A DNA stretch of 64,000 bases, taken from positions 1-64,000 of the forward strand of contig ML769629.1 in NCBI GenBank assembly GCA_009733575.1, written 5' to 3'. Under the pieces are notes generated by a model. It worked only from the letters and a program-made list of their open reading frames with translations, searched no databases and was not told the origin of the DNA. How positions within the stretch are numbered: position 1 is the first letter of the stretch; every line of letters begins with the position of its first letter. The stretch is from Gymnopus androsaceus JB14 (Eukaryota > Basidiomycota > Agaricomycetes > Agaricales > Omphalotaceae). This document shows positions 44,641-55,557 of this stretch, piece after piece. The translations under genes were made by a program, and so were the position numbers.

Positions 44641-47345
44641 GCTCACACTCATAAAACAGTGAGCGACAGAGAGGAAATGAAAGTCATTGTGTTTTTTGCA
44701 CTGCCAGCAAGTAGGTACATAAGTCCATTACAGTTCAGCATTGTCTTTTGTTGGTTACCATATTGTAACAAAATATATTCTACCTCTGTTGAGCACCAGC
44801 TTGGCCCCAACTCTCAGACCATTTCTAATCAAAATCTCTATAAAACGCATCACTCTAGGTCGATTATATGCTATATGTGATGCCCACTAGATGCTAAATG
44901 CTAAATGCCATTGACACAGTGTGCATAGGTATACGACTCTGGATGATTGATTCAACAATGTAAAAGGTTTAAAGTAGGAAGATAGGTATGTGGTATGCAG
45001 ATCAGTCATAGCAGCATCAGACATAGCAACAGATCTATAGCTGGAAAGCAACTGACACTGACATGCAGCAAGTGGAAAGAAGGAAAAGTGGAAGCGCAGC
45101 TTCCACATGGATACAATCAGGTTGTACTGTTAAAGATGGGGAGGTGATTAAAAATGTAGGGAGTGGTATCTCAGGGCAGAATCAAATGTCCATGGGTGTT
45201 TGTTAAAGTAATGGTTCTTCATCCATCTACTGAGAGTAGATGTTGATACTTGAGATTTGCTGTGAAAAAGAAAGAGATTGAGGTCAGCATTCACTGAGCT
45301 AAGGCAAGGAGAAATGGAAGCTCACCCAGTATGCATCAGAGAAAGCAGATCCCATATTCTGAACATATGATGCAGCAGTCAAGTATCCAGTGGAAGATGC
45401 GCAACTAATCTGCTGACCACCTGCTCCGCTCATAGACCAAACACCCTCAGTGAACATTCCACCAAGGTTGGTATCAATGATAAGTGCAAGGTTGGTAAAG
45501 TACATTCCAATTGCATAGTGGGTAACTCAGAAGAACATCTGAGCACCTCACAAGCTCAGATTGGGACTTCCATCAGTAGTATCACTCTGTACACTTCCCG
45601 CCGCCCAATATTTGGTGTAGATACTTGCCCGATGATCTGAATGGCATGGGTACCACTTTGGGCATTAAACCCAGAGCCATAGGAGCTGGTCTGGGGAGAG
45701 GTAGCAGCATGTTCATCAGAAAAAACTGTTTTGGGCCCAGGAGGATCTCAGGTCACCTAGTCCTCTTAGGCAACCTGAGGCATCCTAGTTGGCCCAGGAA
45801 AAAGGGTAAAACTTTGGACACCTCAGGTATCCTAGTCATCCTAGGTGTCCTGGGGTATCCTAGGGCATCCTGGGGCATCCTGAGGCATCCTAGGATGGAA
45901 AACTTTATCCTAGGATGCCTCAGGATGCCCCAGGATACCCCAGGATACCCCAGGACATCCCAGGATCTCCCAGGACACCTAGGATGACTAGGATACCTGA
46001 GGTGTCCAAAGTTTTACCCTTTTTCCTGGGCCAACTAGGATGCCTCAGGTTGCCTAAGAGGACTAGGTGACCTTAGATCCTCCTGGGCCTAAAACAGTTT
46101 TTGCTGATGTTTGATCTTGGTCAGTATAAGGGTGGCATTCAAGGTTGGAGGCAACATTAATTGTTGGTCTGAGCAGCCTTCGGAGGTGTGGATGGACATG
46201 AATGTATCTGTTGACACCTTCGATGATGTTGATTTTGTCAGTGGGTACCAAGGAGCCAGAGGGTGGGCCAGCTGGAGCAAATAGTATGCATTGAAGTGAG
46301 GGAAGACAATATCAAAGATCATCATAGTACCAGCATTGAAGGTCTCAGAAGAACGTAACTTCATCAAGTTCTGGAGGCTTGTAGTCTCAGTTGTGTCAAC
46401 CTACATGATGACATTGCCATCAGAGTCTGTGCAGATGAGGTTGTTGATGTAGTTGACTACACCACTGTCATTGGAGGCTTCAGAGGTGTTGGTGAAATGA
46501 GTGAGTATATGGGTGGTAGGAGAGGGAAACAGAGAGTTGCAAAGTAGTTGATGAGGTTCTGACCAGTGAGAGACTGGGAAAGAGTCCAGCCATTGAAAGA
46601 GGAGCCAGTAGCTACTGCAAAAGTGGTATTCACTGGATATACAAAACAGTCAGTGCCATGATTCAGCAGTCATGCATGGTCATCAACTCACAGGTTGAGC
46701 AGGCTACAGAAGTCAAAGTAGAGGTGACGGCAATGGAGGAAGAGACACTAGAGGTGGTAATGGCTTTGGCTACGCTGACAGAAGTGGGAGAAGAGGAGTC
46801 AACTGAAGAGCTGGAGACAAAAACAGAGTCTGAAGAGGCAACAGAGACAGAGCTGCTGCTGTGGAGCTCGCCCAAGCCCAGGTGATGTTTACTGAAATAA
46901 AGTCCTCAACCACTGGATTCGGGAATGCCAGTCAGAAATAAGGGAGCTTACAGGTAGAACCATTCCAAGCACTAGTCAACAAGTAGAGGTTGCTATCTCC
47001 ACAGACCTTGCAGTTATTGGTTGCAGTGACATTGATAAAGGCACCCGTGTCCATGTTAGTGATGGTCAGCTAAAGCCGAGTTAGAAACCAAAATCAAGTG
47101 AAAGTCAAATACACATATGTGTTACCAACAAACAGTGGTGTTGGTGCCAGAGATATAGGTGGCACTGAGGCCAGTAAATGTATCCGTGTTTGAGAGATGG
47201 TTCTGCAGAGGGAGAGAGACTAAAATAATCAAGAAAAAGATAATGGATTGGAGAACGAGGCTAGAATCTGGACCAGAGGGATGGTGGTTGGTGAAGCTAT
47301 GGTATTGGATGTTAGATACTGGATCCCGCGTGTGCAAGGCCCAGG
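44641..47345 (-). pseudogene. GH16 beta-glucanase pseudogene, copy 1
   Basis: A minus-strand relative of 57290-59640. From 5' to 3': a GTFTGLSATYISGTN-like segment, a serine/threonine-rich stretch (about 46875-46663), NGWTLSQSLTGQNLINYF, a WP-LWLLG block at about 46230, and the GG-FTEGVWSMSGAGGQQ / CASSTGYLTAASYVQNMG end at about 45400. The active-site stretch is deleted here (the other copy keeps GGEIDIIEG). A 396-bp hairpin element is inserted at 45714. Family: GH16 glycoside hydrolases, secreted or wall-bound beta-1,3(4)-glucan enzymes. Many CpG sites present in copy 2 are TpG or CpA here. Confidence 0.75.
45714..46109. mobile_element. CATCAG hairpin element 5, empty site known
   Basis: 396 bp, from CATCAGAAAAAACTG to CAGTTTTTGCTGATG, flanked by TT on both sides. 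The paralogous GH16 copy at 58.34 kb lacks the element (GCGCAGGTTTGGTTTCTG), so this is a genuine insertion with a 2-bp duplication. Outer 110 bp nearly identical to element 2; the extra core is GGCATCCTGGG/CCCAGGATGCC words. Confidence 0.9.
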
Positions 47346-47366
47346 ATGGTCACCTGTAGCTGTAGT

Positions 47367-47832
47367 TCTAATGCATTAGATTGTGACAATAGTCCTAAGT
47401 GGTTAATGCGTTAAATCAGGACTGCTGTTGGAAATTGTGGCAGTGCTAAAATCTGCTATTGACCCAATTAGGGTATCTAAGCAATGTTTTGGTCAAAACA
47501 TTGCCAAACATTGGTAAGCATAGGTTAGGGTTAGGGTTAGGGGTTGAAGATGATATTGGGGATGTGGGGATGTGGGGGCTTGCCCCACTGTTATGGTCAT
47601 AGTGGGTTAGGGTGTTGGTTAGGGTTGGGGTTAGGTCCGGGTGGTCTGACAAATCCAAGGGGAGTGTCAGTTTTTTCCCACAGGTCCTTGTTCTCTCTGT
47701 ATAAGCCTTTTAAGTTTGATTCACATGACCATGAGCCATATACAGCTAGTAGTATATTTTGGCTGGTCAGACAGCAGTCCTGATTTAATGCATTAACCAC
47801 TTAGGACTGTTGTCAAGGATTAATGCATTAAA
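47367..47832. mobile_element. TIR element with telomere-like core
   Basis: Inverted ends of about 60 bp (AGTCCTAAGTGGTTAATGCG ... and GCATTAACCACTTAGGACT). The interior holds GGTTAGGGTTAGGGTTAGGG at 47522-47541 and more TTAGGG-like words near 47605-47635. No ORF. Target duplication not resolved. Confidence 0.75.
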
Positions 47833-47949
47833 GTTACAGCATCCACTGGGATAGTGTTGAATTATGCTGTTAAGATATAGCGCGAGGACAAACAATAGCA
47901 GGAGAGGCATAGCAGACACAAGCTCCACAGTTTACTCGAGAATGCTTGG

Positions 47950-48545
47950 AAGCTGTGATTTAATGCACTTCAGGTTAACTCGCAGACTTGGATTTCAACA
48001 CACTTTGCTCTTGAAGAACCACTCTTTAGCATGATGCAACAAGATATCAACTGAATTCCAAAGGACTCCGCATTTCAGCTCAACCTGATCTGTGAAAAAA
48101 GTGGCAGTGGTAAAGTTGGAAGACAGGCAAATTGCAATTGGAAGATTTCCCTGGGTGTACAAGCTATGAACAAATGAATGGAAGAAAACTTGATTCTTTT
48201 CAATGTTTAGAGGCTGGATATTGCTGTTGAATTGATAAGAATGGAAGAATCATCCACCAAGTATCAGACACATAGAATAAAAGATTGTGAAGAGTGATGA
48301 TCAATGAAAGAAATGTGGTCATTGCTCAGACTCTATTAAGACACCCAGACCCATTTAGCACTTGAAATTGAAAGCTTTGCCTTTATTTTGAACTGTGTGG
48401 TTTGCCGCTGGACAATATATCCTGCATGGCACTTGAAACCGGGCAATAAATTCAACCGCTTAATTATCAGAAAGATTACCAGAGCTGGCACGTTTAATTC
48501 TCAAACTTAATTCTTGCATGATGGCACTGGCAGCATTCTACATGT
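47950..48545. repeat. dispersed non-coding repeat R, copy 2
   Basis: Colinear with 60040-60470 over most of its length and with 18726-19090 at its left. CpG-depleted compared with both. Confidence 0.75.
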
Positions 48546-48549
48546 GTAC

Positions 48550-48592
48550 CTCAGCAAAACCTGGGTGAGCTGGACAGAGCTAGACAGTGATG
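48550..48592. mobile_element. CATCAG-type terminus, single end
   Basis: TCAGCAAAACCTGGGTGAGC followed by GGACAGAGCTAGACAG words, matching the left end of element 1. No matching right end was found nearby, so it is a truncated copy. Confidence 0.5.
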
Positions 48593-48599
48593 AGTTAGA

Positions 48600-50340
48600 T
48601 TTGTGCTAGGTATGAAAACCAACCAAACAACAATCACCCCAATCAGATACAATCCAAAATGTTTAATTTAATGCAAGGAAGGAGGTTGTCAAAGGTTCCC
48701 TCGACTACTAATTGATTTGAAGAGAAAAGCACTTGAAAGTTGACACAGATAGTGTGAGATGAACAAGGTTCTATACTTGGAGGGAGGTTTTTGAAAAGCC
48801 AACTAATGTACGACGACATGCTGAACTAATCGAGGGGAAAGCAAACACCAAAGCACGGGTCAAGTATGCTGACTCAACAAATGACTTTGCATATCTAGGG
48901 AGCCTTTACGTCACCGTGCAATGATACTCCAACTCTCAGGGATTCCCATGAGTTACCTAACAAGCTTATACGACTGCCGTGCAAGTCACTCGAGTAGGCG
49001 TTTTTAACACACTCAGTGAAGAGTGGGCAAGGGGTAGAATCTGTTGGTAAAGCTAGGTAACACTCTGAGAAGCTTCCTCCCTAAAACTAGACCAAGCCGA
49101 CACCTGGGTCCAAGACCTTTCCTAATCAACAACGGGCTTGTCGAGGTGTGCACGTTAGGCTCCACCTGCAGTCCTAAGACTGATGTGACCTCTCTTCGAG
49201 ATGAAAACCAGGAATGCTTGACTTAATAGCTGGGAAGTAGAATGAATTGCCTCAGTATTATCAAGGTTACAAGAAGGCCACCCATTTCAAAGGTTGCAGA
49301 GGAGGATGCAGATGCGTCTGAGTGTGTACGAATCACTACAGGTCCTAAGATAGAACTGTGTTTCAGGTATCAAGTCTAACTTGTTATTCCGAGATAGAAT
49401 AGCTACCCTTATATACTGAGCGAGATATAATAAAATAGGAAAATGAGAGAAACTGAGCGAGATAGGATGAAACAGAGTAAGTAAAATAGAAAAAGATAAA
49501 TAATGTCCATATATGCGTGTATACTATGGTTTTGCCTCGATGTTTTCCTGCCTCATTCATTTGTCTTCCTTGATTGGGTCAACTTTTGGGATTTTGGTCC
49601 GAATCGACTCGAGTCATTTGCCCTTTTACAAGGCTCGCCAGTTACTTTAGCAGAACAGCCCTCGGAAGTATTTCTATGTTTTTCCTCACCAATGGGAGAC
49701 TGGTTATTATCCCTAGTTCCGCGCAGTCTCGAGTCTAGATGCCTGGTAGCATATGGATCTCGGTAAAACACTGAGGCTCAGATAGAAACACTCTGGTCCT
49801 TCCATGCTCTAGAAGTAGCTACAGCAAGTGGGTCATGCGGCTGCGTTGGACTGCCGCGGCTATCTGCCTGGGCATCTTCCAGTGAGTGTCAACTTTGAGG
49901 GCACCCGTTAGGGTACTTCCTCATCTCGGTCCACCTTGCTTGGTTTAATAAACTTGAGTGTCGTTTAGACTCCTCGGTGAGCTGATCGTGGAAGCGATGC
50001 CTCGTTAAGACTTTGATCCCTTGGGTATATTCTTTGATGACCTAGCCTAGTATAACTGGTATGTGGGCTCGTTTATCTGCCTTGGTCAGCAACTTGTTAT
50101 CCAACAAGCTTGCCTTGCTACACCATACCATGCATAGGACTTTGATTGAGGCGCATTCACAAAGTTAAGTATGGTACCATTGCGCATACCATTACTCTGC
50201 AACCTCTTGGGTAGAATAGGTCCTTGGTAGATTTTAACTATCAGCTCGGGCTCACTATAGTTCTCTTATTGACCGTGTTTTGTTACAAACAGAACCTAGG
50301 ATTATTGGTTCTGCGCAGTTCTAGCCTTAGCCAAAAAATT
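48600..50340. other. CpG-containing island, origin unclear
   Basis: Composition differs from the AT-rich neighbours. Many short frames, no domain. It could be the internal part of a non-autonomous retroelement; no LTR pair was found. Confidence 0.3.
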
Positions 50341-50349
50341 GGCGTATCA

Positions 50350-50966
50350 ACAGCTCTGTGCAGCGCTCATAGCAACCATAGCACCCATAGCAAGGTCCCC
50401 ATGTGTCCAGAGCTATGGACTGCTATGGATCACTATGGATTGTATATTTCATGGCATGTTGTCTGTCAGCCATTCAATTTAAAACCCAATTCAAAACTAA
50501 ATATATCATTGTTTCACAATCACTTCCCTCACTCAGCAGCGGGGAAACTTGCTGAACCAAAATTCAAATAATCATAATATTATAATATTATATGGGCATG
50601 TTCATAGTAGTACAATAGTGTGGCGAAACTAGTATAACTAAAGTACTAGTTCTTATATATACTGAAGTAAGCAGTAGCCCTCGCCAAGATATTGGAGATG
50701 TCAAAAGAACCAAAAATATCCAAAACCAAAGTTGCAACTCAGTGTTGACTTGGAAAAAAAATTGGGGAAGTTGCGAGAACGCATCCTGGATTTGTCAACT
50801 CTTATATATGGTTGGTGGGAGAGAATGACAGCTGTCAAATGCCTGACAGTTGGTTTGAACACTCAGAAATATCACAGGAGCTCATAGTAAGCCATAGCAG
50901 GCCATAGAAGCCATAGTGCTCTACAGTACTATGGCTGCTATGACCATTACCCAGGTTTTGCTGATG
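50350..50966. mobile_element. probable interrupted CATCAG hairpin element
   Basis: The right end ATTACCCAGGTTTTGCTGATG is the family terminus. CCATAG/CTATGG words fill 50880-50950, and the same words occur at 50368-50446. The left terminus is not recognisable and about 400 bp of unrelated sequence separate the arms, so it is probably an old copy split by another insertion. Confidence 0.4.
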
Positions 50967-51353
50967 TACAATGCCATGCATCATCCATCAACTTCATAAA
51001 AGAATGCAGCTTGTAATTGCATATTCTACTCTCTCGACTATCAGCTCAATGAGTTTTCCAGCGAGGATACTAGTCCCAACCACAGCCCTGGTTGAGTTAG
51101 GCTTAAAAGTATCATCACTTTGATTGCCACAACACCATCTATGGTCACAATTTCAAAGTGGACTACCTACCTTTCTAAACCAGAGGATTTTCCACATTCC
51201 AAGTAGAGGTCCATGGTGGATTTAATAGGGACACCTTCATTCCCTTGGTTGAATCCATCAGGACACGGATGCATGAGATGATGAAGCACGTAGCACATGA
51301 AGTTCATGATCTACTTGTTTCTTTTCATCACTGGCAGCACAATAATCCAAGGG

Positions 51354-51410
51354 ATGGCTATTGGGGATAATTCTATTAACCAACCCCGCTGCTTGAACAC
51401 AATCCTGCTA
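51354..51410. repeat. inverted repeat, left arm
   Basis: GATAATTCTATTAACCAACC with CCGCTGCTTGAACACAATCC, the complement of 52260-52310. The span between contains no recognised gene. Confidence 0.7.
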
Positions 51411-52257
51411 CAACCCTCTTTCAATGAGTTGCCTCTGGAGCAGCCCTAGTGCAATAGGCGGAGCCCTCCGCAGAGCCCCGCCAAGAATGTCACAAGCAAC
51501 AAATTAAATGAATTTATTTTAAAGAGGCTATATAGTTAGTAGCTTGAGTAACATCGGAGGCAGGAGTAACTAGTCTTGAGGCAGTGGTGACTGTGACCAT
51601 AATCATAAAAGTCTCGGTAGCGCTACTGAAGCAAAGACAAGCTTAACGCATGCATTGGAAAAGAAGCCGCATGCATACCTTCTTCTGCCTCTCCTCAACA
51701 CAGGCATAATACTGCATAGCACCTTTCAGTGTAAGTTCACACATGAGATTGAAAGTGGCTTGGGAAGAGGAATCATTTGGAATGTTGTTGCTGCTGTGTT
51801 CAGTATGTAGAGGTGAGCGTGAGGGTTGGGCTGTTGCACAGGGTGCAGAAACGCGAGTATCAGACATTATATATGGTGAAATTATTGATGAATAATGTAC
51901 AGAAAAGACAGAGAGAGCTCGATGAATGAGCACTTGCAGTGGTGATAATGGGTGTGGAAGCGAAGATGCAAGATTGTTTGTTTGTCTCACGGCATCTGAC
52001 ACATGTACTGGGAAAGAGTAGACTCGAGCCAGTCGCCGTAGTGGATGCAGCGACGTTTGATGAGGAGTCAATCAAAGTGCTGCAAACGCAGCAGCCCAAA
52101 CTTCGATCGTCTTTCGAGTCTAGGAAAGAGATATTACACGTACAGTACTAAATTTGGATATTCTAATTCACCAGACATCAGTCACATCACTCTGAGCCTC
52201 CGCCGCCTCAGAACTTAATGAAAAAACTCTGTAGGCCGGGTTGTTATGATTTGCATC

Positions 52258-52312
52258 AAAATGAGGGATTGTGTTCAGGCAGCGGGGTTGGTTAATAGAA
52301 TTATCCGGCTAT
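52258..52312. repeat. inverted repeat, right arm
   Basis: Complement of 51354-51410 with few differences (GGATTGTGTTCAGGCAGCGG). Confidence 0.7.
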
Positions 52313-52734
52313 TGGAGATGGGATGAAGTTAATGAGGTATTGCTCAAGGCCTACAGCAAGTTGGCAACCATCGCTTGTAAAGATTCTAATATGTTGTGGC
52401 TGATAGTAATCATCGACAAGATAAACTCAAGGTGAATCATGTTAATGTGGAGGAGGAGGAAGGAAAGGAAGAGCATACTGTGCTTGGATAGCACTAGGCC
52501 ACTTTGACCCAGATAAGCTGCTCTGGCATCAATCAAGGGACAGGGACAGGTTACTATTGAGCACTTGGGAGGTGCATTCGGTAGCAATATCTTGTAAATT
52601 ACAGAAATGAAAGGTGGCTCAATGCATATTTTCTCCGCCAACAAGCTTCCTACATTCCAGATATCCCCCGAAAAGGTCGTTTCCAGTAAGATTGAGGAAA
52701 CGAGGGCTCTGAGATGATCAAGGAGCTCTGTACT

Positions 52735-53215
52735 AAAAGATTTAAAAGGTAGGAAAATGGTTATGTGGTGTGCAGATCAGTCATGACAACATCATACAAT
52801 CTTTAGCTAGAAAAGAACTGACACTGACACTGACACGCAGCAAGTGGAAAGAAAGAGAAGGAGAACGGGGAAGCACAGCTTCCACATCAATCGTACCGTA
52901 AAGATGAGGAGTGGTTGAAATCTTCGATAATTTCAATTTTGCCTCCGGCGGGCTGGAACAGGGAATCAGTATTCAATAAAGATGAGATGGGAGGTAGGGT
53001 ACTTACATTCCACATCTAGTAAGCATATGGACGATGTAAAAGATTGTCATAGTACCAACATTGAAGGTCTCTAAAGAAGACAACTTCATTGAGTCTTGGA
53101 AGAAGAGCCAGTAGCTGTTCCCTATATATAAGATATTTATGTGATGATACACACTTGCAGGCTCAGCAGGCAACCTGCTTTGGACTTTCCTATCACATTT
53201 TCCTGGGCTCAATCC
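52735..53215 (-). pseudogene. GH16 remnant, copy 3
   Basis: Contains the 3' flank motif shared with the other copies (ATGTGGT-TGCAGATC, ACTGACACGCAGC, AAGC-CAGCTTCCACAT), then jumps to GCCTCCGGCGGGCTGGAACA and the exon start near 53030-53110 (ATTGAAGGTCTC, CATTGAGT-TTGGAAGAAGAG). Most of the gene is deleted. Confidence 0.65.
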
Positions 53216-53672
53216 ATAGCTTATGCATTACAAAGTACATCTACAGAGTGTTGTAGAGATTAGAACCCATTTTTACGAGCTACAGCTGTCGAACCATCGA
53301 CTACACTGAAAATGCCGGTTTGGCCAACATTTTACTAGCAGCAATAATGCTGTTCAGTTGAAAATGATCATTGAACCGTTGTTAAACTTGGTTCAATGGC
53401 TGTTTGGCCAGTACAGATGGAGAGCTCTATTCAGACACAGTATGATTTAATGGTCTATTTAATGCCATTAAACAGGGCACAAGAATGCCTAAATTGGTAC
53501 CATTGTTTAACATGTTTAACAAGATCTATGACAGGCTCAAAAGTAATCCACATAGACTGTACAAATAAGTAGCAGTTACCATTTAACAGAACTTTAATTG
53601 ACCCCCTCATGTTTAACAAGGCTAATGATATTTTATCATACCTAAGCTCTATAACCTAACAAGCCTAATTTT

Positions 53673-54730
53673 TTAGGTGATAATTAAGACTGAATTAATT
53701 TCCAAGGAGGGGCCATCTTCTAAATGAAAACTTTGCTCATAGGTGTTTCCTGTTTGAATCAGGATGACAAGAGCAACTGGATTCAGGGCCTAAAGATCAA
53801 TGAAAAAAAAAATTGAAAAATTCATGTCAAAGATTAAAACTGGACGTTCAAATGGGCTCAGACTTACAGCACTGTACATATATAACTCTTCAAGAAAGGA
53901 ATAGGCATTATCAACAGGGGAAAAATTGGCTGCATGAATTTCCAGTGCATTAAAGACAATGTTGGCTACCTTTTCATATAATAAGTTTCAACTTTGAGCA
54001 TTTCCTAACACTTGAGAAAATCACAGACCTGTAATACACCAAAAATGGCACCAGATTCGACCATAAGTAGAAGGATTGCTTCCACTTGTGTTTTCTTGTT
54101 GCGCAATATTACACAGACTGATTGATGGTGCGTCCTAAAACAAAACATAATCAATTAGTAAGCATCTTGGAGTATGCCATGCCCACCATGCCCGATGAGC
54201 TATCAGGAGTGTTGCAACAATATTTACTGTCAAATTGAGTGCAATACTTAGCCAATCCATGGTTACAGTATTATCATTCAAGCTAATATCTGCTTTAGTG
54301 TCAAGAACAGCATCAGCAATGACAGCACCTAAATAGTCTCCAATGTCAATATATGTCAGAGAAATATGGCAAAAGAGACCACCAATGTCTGCCAGTAGGA
54401 TAATCAACAACATCCATTTAATTAGCCTATTTTCTTGCCACAGTACCCAAGCTCTCCAAACAATAGCTATATCAGCAATTAAGATCTATATATGGGATAA
54501 AATATCAGCTCACATGCCCAAAAATAAAGTATTTATGTAGAACTCACAATGAAATTTTCAGACCAGACAGATAATATGTCCATTACAACAGCTTTTGAGG
54601 TGGCAGTCATTTCCTGTGCAATGAGACCTTCTGAAAGTGGCACCAACAAGCCAAACTTGACAAGGATCAAATTGAATGCAATATTTGTAGAGACAGCAAG
54701 AACTGTGAATGCAAATCCTGCCAGAAGGAG
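53673..54730 (-). CDS. multi-pass membrane protein, 5' end cut off by an LTR
   Basis: Not visible as a long ORF, but five exons splice cleanly: 54730-54548, 54485-54187, 54134-54029, 53969-53868, 53789-53673. Introns are 52-78 bp, all GT-AG, and phase closes with 807 nt (268 residues plus stop). Hydrophobic segments alternate with family-typical phrases: DIAIVWRAWVLW, RLIKWMLLIILLADIG, ALNLTVNIVATLLIAHRAW, NKKTQVEAILLLMVESGAI, NFSPVDNAYSFLEELYMYSA, ALNPVALVILIQTGNTYEQS. I recall this order from a large group of uncharacterised seven-helix agaricomycete membrane proteins. The first base of the LTR at 54731 abuts a coding codon, so the N-terminal helices and start are gone. The remaining frame has no stop. 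Confidence 0.8.
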
Positions 54731-55075
54731 TGTAATTGTCGCGCCTCATACGCGTCTATACGCGTATGAGCGCGACAAGTCCTTCGGACTTGACGAAACG
54801 GACATTTTACCTACATTACTTATATAATACATAAAACGGACAATTACTTACTCAGTGACAGAGTCTCGGTCTCGCCGAGACTCATTACCTTAGCACACTG
54901 ACTGGTATACGCCGATGCCACCAACTGTACAGCTGGTGGTATATACGACGACGCTACCTACAAAGAAAAATATCTTGTTTTTCCCCCATTCTTACCTAGT
55001 ACTGAGCGAACTGCGAGAGTTTACCCCGCCGCACTCAAAGCATCGTCTCCTGCACACACGAGACCTAGCTTTACA
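54731..55075 (+). mobile_element. 5' LTR of a Ty3-type retrotransposon
   Basis: 345 bp with TG...CA ends (TGTAATTGTCGCGCC ... CTAGCTTTACA). A palindrome CATACGCGTCTATACGCGTATG lies near the start. Two bases after the end, TGGAGCCCACCGCGAGGGGG begins with TGG as a primer-binding site should. No second copy of this LTR exists in the window. Confidence 0.75.
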
Positions 55076-55077
55076 TC

Positions 55078-55097
55078 TGGAGCCCACCGCGAGGGGG
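55078..55097 (+). other. primer-binding site candidate
   Basis: TGGAGCCCACCGCGAGGGGG, starting two bases after the LTR. The TGG complements a tRNA CCA end. The primer tRNA was not identified. Confidence 0.5.
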
Positions 55098-55557
55098 TAA
55101 TCCAGTGTAGTTCGCATAGTTTTTATTTCAACTTTTTACAAAAGTCGTAAAAACGCCTCGACATCGTCGAGAAGGTCTACGACCTCGTCCGGTTTCCCCA
55201 GAAACCCAAGCCCTTTTAACTTCCCTCCAGTCCGCTGAGCTCACCTACGAGACCTCGGACCTCTTTTCCCCAGTTCCAGACGAAGACGCCGTTCACAATC
55301 GTCTTTCGTTTCTCGATCCGTCAAATTCCTTCTCTCCCGAAAGAACTCCCTCTCCGGAAAGAACTCCTACTCCCGAGAGAACTCCCTCTCCGGAAGTAAT
55401 TTCCTCCCCGTTATTGTTCTCGCTGATCACTCCAGATCGCACTCCTAGTCCAAGGAGACAGTCCCCGAGCCCTAGTCCAAGGGTTAGTTCAGATATCGAG
55501 CCTAGTCCAAGGCCCACTCACCAGTCCACTCCCATTCCTATTCCATTTCCGCCGTCG

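Noticed and set aside
47517..47640. True telomere or chromosome end
   Set aside because: Only a few TTAGGG units, bounded by inverted repeats with ordinary sequence on both sides.
55293..55517. Minus frame with repeated GEGVLSGVGVLSGEGVL
   Set aside because: It is the antisense of the SPERTP repeat upstream of gag.
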